A stretch of DNA of 64,000 nt from a bacterium 1xD42-67 (lineage in GTDB: Bacteria > Bacillota > Clostridia > Oscillospirales > Oscillospiraceae), in assembly GCA_003612335.1 (NCBI GenBank), contig RAYO01000005.1:62001-126000 (forward strand), in the 5' to 3' direction. The notes beneath the pieces are model-generated. The model did not search any database, had not been told where the DNA came from, and saw only the letters and a program-made list of their open reading frames with translations. The position numbers were made by a program, and so were the translations under genes. Positions 58,118-64,000 of this stretch are shown in pieces (within the stretch, counting starts at the first letter, position 1; each line of letters starts with the position of its first letter).

Positions 58118-58720
58118 ATGCTGCCGGAGCACTATGAAGAGGTCAAGGAACTGATCGAACGGATCGCCGACTACTATGGCCCTGTGGAGGAGAATCCGCT
58201 GCTGGAGGAACAGACGGCGGAGATGCGCCGTCTGACCGGCCGGGATCAGGAGACGGAGGAGGTGGGGAACTGGTGCTTTGAGTACTGGAGCCGCGCCTCC
58301 CTGGACGAGACGGCCTATTTCTTCTTCCATGGCGACCTGCCGGAGAGGGAGGAGATCGAGCTGGTCTTCTGGAAGCTGAAGCCGGGGGTGGCTATGGAGC
58401 CTCAGGCCCTCCATGAGAAGCTGCGGTATATCAAGACCTGCGCCAAGGTCAAGGCGGTGGAGCTCCTTCCGATGGAGGAGATCGTATCTCGCTTCAAGGA
58501 GCGGTTTTCAGACTGGGACTGGCAGGAGGACCACGACCTCCCCACCACCTTCCGAAGAGCGCACCCGGAGGAGCCCTGGCACGTGGAGGAGATCATGCTC
58601 TTCGGCTATGAGGAGAAGATGCTGTCCGTCACCTGCACCAACGTGCTGGAGGCGGATCGGATGGACATACTTCAAATGATGGAGGGCTTTGGATGTTCCA
58701 CCTATCGGCCGGAGGAGTAG
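58118..58720 (+). CDS. Unknown protein after murF, about 200 aa, paralogue of the 37848 gene
   Basis: The C-terminal half (FWKLKPGVAMEPQALHEKLR ... FSDWDW ... FGCSTYRP) aligns over its whole length with the 121-aa gene in the leu operon. The N-terminal half, with NWCFEYWSRASLDETAYFFF and EREEIELVFW, is absent from that copy. AAAGGAAG lies 7 nt before ATG at 58118; alternatives at 58097 (overlapping the murF stop) and 58112 exist. No signal peptide. The same domain in two housekeeping operons points to a mobile accessory family, perhaps immunity proteins. Confidence 0.7.
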   Translation: MLPEHYEEVKELIERIADYYGPVEENPLLEEQTAEMRRLTGRDQETEEVGNWCFEYWSRASLDETAYFFFHGDLPEREEIELVFWKLKPGVAMEPQALHEKLRYIKTCAKVKAVELLPMEEIVSRFKERFSDWDWQEDHDLPTTFRRAHPEEPWHVEEIMLFGYEEKMLSVTCTNVLEADRMDILQMMEGFGCSTYRPEE

Positions 58721-58726
58721 AGGAAC

Positions 58727-58790
58727 GCGCCGCAGGCGCTCGATATATGCAGCGCATATAAGTAGGGGGCGGTCTCTGTGCCGCTCCGTG
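58727..58790 (+). repeat. Tandem short-loop hairpins plus GTAGGGGGCGG repeat (copy B)
   Basis: GCGCC-gca-GGCGC (58727-58739) and TATATGC-agc-GCATATA (58744-58760) are 3-nt-loop hairpins like those of the element at 383-559. They are followed directly by GTAGGGGGCGGTCTCTGTGC and on to 58790, nearly the same as 8041-8070. It lies between two unknown genes. Confidence 0.65.
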
Positions 58791-58809
58791 ATAAAAAGAA
58801 GGTATCGCC

Positions 58810-60435
58810 GTGATCTATGACCGCGCCCCCTTCGCCGCCCACCTGGACGGCCTGGGGAAGGAGCTGAAAAAACAGGCCTTTTGGAAGACCGCCCTCTTCG
58901 GGACGGTCCTTTTGGAGCGACAGTGGCCGGTATATGAGCGGCTGGCTGTGGGCCGGGAGTGGGGTGCCGCCAAGGAGGTCCGCAAGGTGTTGGACCGCCT
59001 GTGGAAGGGTGTCCCCACCGGGATGCGGATCGGGGACAGCTTCTGGATGCTCCTGGAGGAAAACCAGGTGGAGCCCGTCACCGAGCCCTGGGACCCGGCG
59101 GCGGCGCTGACGGTAAGCGGTGCTTTGCGGCTGATGGAGATCTTTCGGGAGAAGGACAAAAAAGCGGCGGGGGAGCTGGCCGAGAGGAACCTGATGTTCC
59201 TGGCTCAGGCCCTGTCCGTCTGCGGGGAGGAGGGCAATTTTACCCACCCCCTGTTCCAGGCGGAGCTGGACTTCCAAGCCGCCCTGTGCGCCCGGCTGTG
59301 CGGGGTGCCCAACAGCGAAAAAGTGTTGTTTGTCAACGGCTGTAAGGGAGAAGTGGTTGACGGCATTATGGGGAAGCTGTGGTTCCCCGATTACCCGGAT
59401 CACAAGCCCCTCAAGCGGAAGGCGAAGAAGGCGGGGGAGATTCGTTACTCCCATATCCGCTACGATGAGTGGTTTGCGAAGCTGCGGGAAAAGGACGAGG
59501 ACGGCCTGGATGCCTGGGACCACATCAAAGAAGAGTTACAACAGAACGATGCTTGGCTTACCTGGCAGGAACGGTGGCCAAATGATAGCCTGGACCAACA
59601 GAGTAACATCAGGCGATGGCCCATGCCGGAGGGTCTGGCTGATTTTTACGGCTGTGAGAGCCTGTCCCTGTACCTGGACGCGGAGCACTGCTACGGCTGC
59701 CGGAAGGACACAGATCTGACGCGGGGTCTACTGTGGCTGGCGGCCCGGTCCCAGGAGGCGTGCTATGCGCTGCTGGAGAGGGGCTGGCCCTGCTCCAACT
59801 GGCTGGACTACCAAAACAGCATGACCAAAAACCTCTTTGTCCCCGCATCGTATGCCATCTGCGCCGGGGACTGGGAGCTGGCGGAGCACCTGCTGGCTCG
59901 ATACCACAGGCCCATCAAGCTGCGGACCAATACCGCCCAGTGGCTGTTCCCCTGGGATACCCGCGTCTGGCTGGCAATCATCCGGGGCGATGATGAAAAG
60001 GCCGTCTTTCTGATGGAACAGGGCGCCAGAAGCAAGCGGCCGCCCACCAAGGACGAACAGCTTTGGCCCCACCTGTACCCCTGGTATGGATGGGAGGACG
60101 CCTGCAAGGTGTTCCGGATGCTGCTGGACCGGGACGCCGCCGGTCTGCGCAAACACATTCTGTCCGGCATTCGGGGGATGCGGAGCAGCTATGAGCAGAT
60201 GTGCTCTACCTTGGGAAATCATCAGATCGCCCTGCTGAAGCTGGCCCGCCGCCGGGGGATGGAGCTGGACCTGCCCCGGGTGGTGGAGATCCCCGACGGC
60301 ATCTGGGAGGATGTGCCCCTGGACGGGGAGAAGTGGAAGCTCCCCGGTCAGGCTGTTCTGGACCGGGCCCTGGGTCCCGACGGGGACAAGCTGCTGGCCC
60401 AATGGAAAAAGCTGGCGGAGGAGAAAACGAAATAA
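58810..60435 (+). CDS. Two-part unknown protein: DUF416-like N-terminus and immunity-like C-terminus, 541 aa
   Basis: GTG start at 58810. Residues 1-110 (LFGTVLLERQWPVYERLAVG; KEVRKVLDRLWKGVPTGMRI) resemble DUF416/YjaG-type helical proteins. The remaining part has helical repeats such as LLWLAARSQEACYALLERGW and AICAGDWELAEHLLARYHRP, and DDEKAVFLMEQGARSKRPP, similar in style to Imm49-like or repeat-type immunity proteins. The frame also changes composition near 59320-59600 (more AT). No signal peptide. It lies between the FWK/WDW gene and an ABC-F gene. Families inferred by pattern only. Confidence 0.6.
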   Translation: MIYDRAPFAAHLDGLGKELKKQAFWKTALFGTVLLERQWPVYERLAVGREWGAAKEVRKVLDRLWKGVPTGMRIGDSFWMLLEENQVEPVTEPWDPAAALTVSGALRLMEIFREKDKKAAGELAERNLMFLAQALSVCGEEGNFTHPLFQAELDFQAALCARLCGVPNSEKVLFVNGCKGEVVDGIMGKLWFPDYPDHKPLKRKAKKAGEIRYSHIRYDEWFAKLREKDEDGLDAWDHIKEELQQNDAWLTWQERWPNDSLDQQSNIRRWPMPEGLADFYGCESLSLYLDAEHCYGCRKDTDLTRGLLWLAARSQEACYALLERGWPCSNWLDYQNSMTKNLFVPASYAICAGDWELAEHLLARYHRPIKLRTNTAQWLFPWDTRVWLAIIRGDDEKAVFLMEQGARSKRPPTKDEQLWPHLYPWYGWEDACKVFRMLLDRDAAGLRKHILSGIRGMRSSYEQMCSTLGNHQIALLKLARRRGMELDLPRVVEIPDGIWEDVPLDGEKWKLPGQAVLDRALGPDGDKLLAQWKKLAEEKTK

Positions 60436-60451
60436 GCGAGGGACCCGAATC

Positions 60452-62368
60452 ATGATCGATATATCGGTATCCGGCCTTGTGAAGGAGTTCGAGGTCGGGA
60501 AAAAGATACTGGACGGGCTGGCTTTCCAGGTGGATACCGGGGAGCGGGTGGGCCTGCTGGGCCCCAACGGCTGCGGTAAGACCACATTCCTGCGCATCTT
60601 GACTGGAGAGGTCTATCCGGATGAGGGGGACATCATGATCGCCCCCAACAAGCGGATGGGGCTGATCTCCCAGATCCCTGTCTACCCGACAGGCTACACC
60701 GTGGAGGATGTGCTGGACACCGCGTTCGCCCCTCTCCACGCGATGGAGGAGGAGATGGCCGCCCTGTCTCAGCGGATGGAAGAGGGGGAAAGTGATCCCG
60801 CTTTACTGTCTAGATATGACAAGCTGTCTACCGCCTTCCAGACTGGCGGCGGCTATGAGACGGACACCAATAAGAACAAGGTGTGCAACGGCCTGTCCAT
60901 CCCCCAGGATATGCGGGAGCGGCCCTTCGACATGCTGTCCGGCGGGGAGAAGACCCGAGTGAATTTAGCTCGGCTGATCTTGGAGGACACAGACATCCTC
61001 CTTCTGGACGAACCGACCAACCACCTGGACCTGCGGGCCACCGAGTGGCTGGAGGAGTATCTGGAACGCTTCAAGGGCACGGTCCTGGCTGTCTCCCACG
61101 ACCGCTACTTTCTGGACAAGGTGGTCCAGCGAGTGGTGGAGATCCAGGAGGGCAAGGCGGAATTCTACGCCGGGAACTACAGCTTTTACGCCGTGGAGAA
61201 GGAGCGGCGGTATGAGGAGAAGCTTCGCCAGTATGAAAAAGAGCAGGCCAAGATCCAGCAGCTGGAGAAGGCGGCGGAACAGCTGAGGATCTGGGCCTAC
61301 TCAGGCAATGACAAGATCTTCAAGCGGGCCCAGTCCATGGAGAAGCGGATCGAACGGATCCGCCAGACGGACAAGCCGAAAAAGGACCGAAAGATGTCGG
61401 TCCGCTTCGGGGAACGGGAGTTCCGGGGAGACGAGGTGCTCTCGGTCAAGGGGCTTGGAAAGTCCTTCGGCGGGCGGACCCTGTTTTCCGGTGTGGATCT
61501 GGAGGTGGAAGGGGGCGAACGGATCGCCCTGCTGGGAGACAACGGCACCGGCAAGTCCACCCTGATCAAGATCCTCATGGGGGAGGAAGAGCCTGACACC
61601 GGGAAGCTTAGGAAGGGGCCAACTGTAAAGGTGGGCTACCTACCGCAGATCATCCACTTCGAGCACCCGGAGCGGTCTCTGGTAGACACCATGCTCTACG
61701 ACCTGGACTGCACTGTGCAGGTCGCCCGGGACCGGCTGGCCTCCTTCAAATTCCGGGGGGAGGACGTGTTCAAGCCAGTCTCCGCCCTGTCCGGCGGGGA
61801 GCAGAGCCGCCTGCGGCTGTGTATGCTCATGGACAGCAAGATCAATCTCCTCATCTTGGATGAGCCCACCAACCATCTGGACATCCAGAGCCGGGAGTGG
61901 ATCGAGGAGGCGGTGGAGGAGTATGAGGGCAACCTGCTCTTCGTCTCCCATGACCGCTACTTCATCGACCGGTTCGCCACCCGGATCTGGATGCTGGAGG
62001 ACGGGAAGATCACCGACTTCAAGGGCACTTACCAGGAGTACTTGGCGGCGAAGGAGAAGGGGCGGCTTTCTGTGGAGAGCGGCGCTCCGGACGCCCCGCC
62101 CTCCAAGGACAAGGACCGCTCTGCCCCGCCGAAAAAGCGCCCCGGCGGCACTAAGAATCTGGAGAAAGAGGTCAACGCCGCTGAGCGGGCGGTCGCGTCG
62201 GCGGAGGAGCGGATGTACGACCTGGAGCAGGCGATCCAGGAGGCGTCGGCGGACTATCTGAAGCTCCAGGAGCTCTACCAGCAGCGGGAGGCTCTGGAGG
62301 ACGAGCTGGCCCATCTTTATGCCCAGTGGGAGAGACTGGCAGCAGAGCTGGAGGAGGCGAAAGGATGA
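60452..62368 (+). CDS. ABC-F family ATPase (Uup-like)
   Basis: 638 aa with two ATPase domains and no membrane helices. Domain 1: GLLGPNGCGKTTFLRIL, MLSGGEKTRVNLARL, LLLDEPTNHLDL. Domain 2: ALLGDNGTGKSTLIKIL, ALSGGEQSRLRLCML, LILDEPTNHLDI. Between them is the interdomain linker with a basic coiled coil (about 245-310). A C-terminal coiled coil (about 565-635) after a charged spacer makes it Uup-like. ABC-F proteins act on the ribosome E site; resistance, translation quality and recombination roles exist, and sequence cannot choose between them. The stop overlaps the next gene. Confidence 0.93.
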   Translation: MIDISVSGLVKEFEVGKKILDGLAFQVDTGERVGLLGPNGCGKTTFLRILTGEVYPDEGDIMIAPNKRMGLISQIPVYPTGYTVEDVLDTAFAPLHAMEEEMAALSQRMEEGESDPALLSRYDKLSTAFQTGGGYETDTNKNKVCNGLSIPQDMRERPFDMLSGGEKTRVNLARLILEDTDILLLDEPTNHLDLRATEWLEEYLERFKGTVLAVSHDRYFLDKVVQRVVEIQEGKAEFYAGNYSFYAVEKERRYEEKLRQYEKEQAKIQQLEKAAEQLRIWAYSGNDKIFKRAQSMEKRIERIRQTDKPKKDRKMSVRFGEREFRGDEVLSVKGLGKSFGGRTLFSGVDLEVEGGERIALLGDNGTGKSTLIKILMGEEEPDTGKLRKGPTVKVGYLPQIIHFEHPERSLVDTMLYDLDCTVQVARDRLASFKFRGEDVFKPVSALSGGEQSRLRLCMLMDSKINLLILDEPTNHLDIQSREWIEEAVEEYEGNLLFVSHDRYFIDRFATRIWMLEDGKITDFKGTYQEYLAAKEKGRLSVESGAPDAPPSKDKDRSAPPKKRPGGTKNLEKEVNAAERAVASAEERMYDLEQAIQEASADYLKLQELYQQREALEDELAHLYAQWERLAAELEEAKG

Positions 62369-62985
62369 CGCGGGGGAACTACAAGGGCAGACGCCGGCCT
62401 GGTCTGATCCAAGTTTTCCTGGCGCTGGTCCTGGCGGGCTGCCTGTGCTTCGCCGCCCTGCTGGCTCTGGTGCTCAGCGGGGCCCGGGACGACATCCGAG
62501 GTGAGCCGAAGGTCATGGTGATCCTGGGCTGTCTGATCCACAGCCAGGGCCAGCCCTCTGTCATGCTCCAGGACCGGTTGGACGAGGCGCTGGGATACCT
62601 GGAGGACCACCCGGACATGACGGTAGTGGTCTCAGGAGGACAGGGGCCGGAGGAGCCCACCTCCGAAGCGCAGGCGATGGCTCATTATCTGGAACAAAAT
62701 GGGTTTCCCCGGGAAAACATCCTGTTGGAAGACCAGTCCCACAACACCTGGCAGAACCTGACCTACGCCGCCCGGTGTCTGGAGGCGGCGGGGACAGATG
62801 TGAAGGAGGGGATCGTCATCGTCTCCAACGGGTTCCATCTCTCTCGGGCCAGGATGCTGGCCCGACGGGCGGGGTTTGAAAATGTCTCCGTTCTGGCCGC
62901 TCCCTCCAGTCATGTCCCCTCCCGGCTGAAGATGTATATCAGAGAGCCTATCGCTATGGTGAAATCCTTCGTGTTGGACAGGTGA
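62365..62985 (+). CDS. YdcF/ElyC family (DUF218) membrane protein
   Basis: 206 aa. A basic N-terminus (TRGNYKGRRR) and one membrane helix (about 14-36) precede a DUF218 domain: KVMVILGCLIHSQGQPSVML, VVVSGGQGPEEPTSEAQAMA, NILLEDQSHNTWQNLTYAAR and IVSNGFHLSRARMLARRAGF. Such proteins face the outside and bind nucleotide-like or envelope precursors; ElyC acts in envelope biogenesis in E. coli. The start at 62365 overlaps the ABC-F stop with AAAGG nearby. Confidence 0.9.
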   Translation: MTRGNYKGRRRPGLIQVFLALVLAGCLCFAALLALVLSGARDDIRGEPKVMVILGCLIHSQGQPSVMLQDRLDEALGYLEDHPDMTVVVSGGQGPEEPTSEAQAMAHYLEQNGFPRENILLEDQSHNTWQNLTYAARCLEAAGTDVKEGIVIVSNGFHLSRARMLARRAGFENVSVLAAPSSHVPSRLKMYIREPIAMVKSFVLDR

Positions 62986-62992
62986 TCCGGTC

Positions 62993-63265
62993 ATGTGTGA
63001 AGTGTGTCAAAGAGTGATCTTGCGCAAAGGATTCCGCTCCCCGCAGGACTATTTGGACTGCCTGAGTTACCTCCAGGAGCTGATCGACAGCGGAGACTTC
63101 GAGCTGGAGTCGGGCACCTGTGACCTGGACAAGGTGAAAGGGCCGGATGGCTGCTGGATGGACGATATGATCGGCCACGTCATCCGCTGTAGATCCTGTA
63201 GGCAGGCGTTTACCTGCTCTGCCTGCACCTATCGGGGCGGAGGCAGCTTCCGCAAGGGACGTTGA
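62993..63265 (+). CDS. Cysteine-rich hypothetical protein, 90 aa
   Basis: Seven cysteines are arranged CEVCQ at the start, DCLSYL, GTCDL and CRSCRQAFTCSACTY at the end, so one or two zinc sites are likely. No membrane helix. AGGTGATCC lies 5-10 nt before ATG. It follows the YdcF gene by 7 nt, probably in the same transcript as the ABC-F gene. I do not recognise the family. A repeat element lies between it and prfA. Confidence 0.65.
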   Translation: MCEVCQRVILRKGFRSPQDYLDCLSYLQELIDSGDFELESGTCDLDKVKGPDGCWMDDMIGHVIRCRSCRQAFTCSACTYRGGGSFRKGR

Positions 63266-63311
63266 TCATTTGACCGGGCGGACGGATACGCCTTAGAGTG
63301 CACCCCCAAAG

Positions 63312-63370
63312 GCCCCTTTTGAAAGGGGCTGTCATCCGCTTCGCGGATGTCACCTCCTTTCAAAAGGAGG
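63312..63370. repeat. Short copy of the hairpin repeat element (copy 2)
   Basis: The same two end hairpins as at 383-559 are present in the same order: GCCCCTTTTGAAAGGGGC (63312-63329) and CCTCCTTTCAAAAGGAGG (63353-63370). Only one hairpin lies between them, CATCCGC-ttc-GCGGATG (63333-63349). The stretch 63266-63311 before it shows nothing else. Confidence 0.8.
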
Positions 63371-63408
63371 TCTGCAGGGGACGAGAGAGCGAACGAGGAG
63401 GGCTGTCA

Positions 63409-64000
63409 ATGCTGGACAAGCTGAACGCCATCGAGGCGAGATACAGTCAGATCGAGGCCCGGCTGGGGGCGTCGGAGACCTACGATGACCCGGCACTGGT
63501 GGCCAAACTGAACAAGGAACAGGCAGAGCTCCAGCCCCTGGTGGACACCTTCCGCACCTACCGGCGGACCTTGGATGCCCGGGACCAGGCGGAAGCGCTG
63601 ATGTCCGACCCAGAGATGAAAGAGCTGGCTCAGGAGGAGCACCGGCAGGCCCTGGAGGATCTGCCCCGTCTGGAGCGCGAGCTCCAGATCCTGCTGCTGC
63701 CCCGGGATCCTAACGACGGCAAGGACGTCATCGTGGAGATCCGCGCCGGGGTGGGCGGGGAGGAGGCAGCGCTCTTTGCCCACTCCCTCTACCGCATGTA
63801 TACCATGTATGCCGAGTCCAAAGGGTGGCGCATCGAGGTGGATTCTGCCAGTGAGACAGAGTTGGGCGGCGTAAAGGAGATCATCTTTACAGTGGAGGGG
63901 GACGGCGCATGGTCCCGCTTCAAGTTCGAGAGCGGCGTACACCGGGTCCAGCGGGTGCCTGAGACCGAGTCCGGAGGCAGGGTCCACACCTCCACCGTGA
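63409..64000 (+). CDS. prfA: Peptide chain release factor 1, N-terminal part (runs off the window)
   Basis: 197 codons are present. MLDKLNAIEARYSQIEARLG starts the helical domain 1. The codon-recognition domain is reached at VIVEIRAGVGGEEAALFAHS, followed by YRMYTMYAESKGW and FKFESGVHRVQRVPETESGG. These fit RF1 (UAA/UAG) rather than RF2, although the GGQ and PxT tripeptide regions lie beyond the edge. GAGGAGG lies 6 nt before ATG. It releases finished proteins from the ribosome. Confidence 0.95.
   Translation, partial: MLDKLNAIEARYSQIEARLGASETYDDPALVAKLNKEQAELQPLVDTFRTYRRTLDARDQAEALMSDPEMKELAQEEHRQALEDLPRLERELQILLLPRDPNDGKDVIVEIRAGVGGEEAALFAHSLYRMYTMYAESKGWRIEVDSASETELGGVKEIIFTVEGDGAWSRFKFESGVHRVQRVPETESGGRVHTSTV

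Noticed and set aside
60452-62368. Antibiotic-resistance ABC-F
   Set aside because: The C-terminal coiled coil and linker look like housekeeping Uup-type proteins; no resistance-type linker or leader peptide is seen.

Overview
The window looks like a chromosomal segment of a GC-rich, spore-forming, anaerobic Gram-positive bacterium of the class Clostridia, most likely family Oscillospiraceae (Flavonifractor / Pseudoflavonifractor / Lawsonibacter type). The reasons are the sporulation genes yqfC and yqfD next to phoH, CotF-like coat proteins, an FMN-type enoyl reductase (FabK) in place of a visible FabI, DUF4364 and DUF3798 proteins, strong AAGGAGG-type ribosome binding sites, and many ATGA stop/start overlaps. 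I see no rRNA, tRNA, CRISPR array, prophage or complete insertion sequence.

Layout. 1-2.4 kb: the 5' end of a comF-like gene, a small ribbon-helix-helix-like protein, a seven-hairpin repeat element, a DivIVA-domain protein and an rRNA-methyltransferase-like gene. 2.4-8.9 kb: coat proteins, a small lipoprotein, a sirtuin, a WYL regulator joined in frame to a zinc ribbon, glyA, nth and a decayed membrane gene. 9-14.4 kb: yqfC-yqfD-phoH, a divergent XRE regulator/small gene pair with a readable promoter and repeated operator, and yifB/comM. 14.4-26.2 kb: a lipoprotein, then a complete type II fatty-acid operon in the order acpP-accB-accC-accD-accA-fabH-fabK-FMN oxidoreductase-fabD-fabG-fabF-fabZ-marR. 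It makes malonyl-CoA, transfers it to ACP, and contains every step of the elongation cycle. A long inverted repeat follows the operon promoter and a MarR (FabT-like) gene ends the operon, so feedback control is likely.

26.3-32.4 kb: a DUF3798 binding lipoprotein, a double-domain ABC ATPase, two permeases and a membrane-anchored accessory protein, forming a sugar/nucleoside-type uptake system of unknown substrate. 32.5-35.5 kb: pepD, a Crp/Fnr regulator and small genes. 35.6-40.7 kb: leuC, leuD and leuB, with four intact small genes of unknown function, one truncated paralogue and a relic of the leuD 3' end packed between them. 40.8-46.6 kb: two AT-rich genes, purB, an AI-2E-type transporter, an unknown gene, a flavoprotein and DUF4364. 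46.7-55.1 kb: a cysteine-rich conserved protein, a cardiolipin synthase, a phosphodiesterase, three small genes, wecB, tagO and trpS. 55.2-64 kb: a GIY-YIG protein, ddl-murF, two immunity-like genes, an ABC-F ATPase, a YdcF protein, a second copy of the hairpin element and the start of prfA.

The most interesting points are the interrupted leucine operon with its recombination scar, the modular hairpin repeat (copies near both ends of the window), several strong cis-regulatory palindromes (before yqfC, the fab operon, the DUF3798 transporter and the 14.5 kb lipoprotein), and the XRE operator. All functional calls come from reading the sequence; no database search was run.
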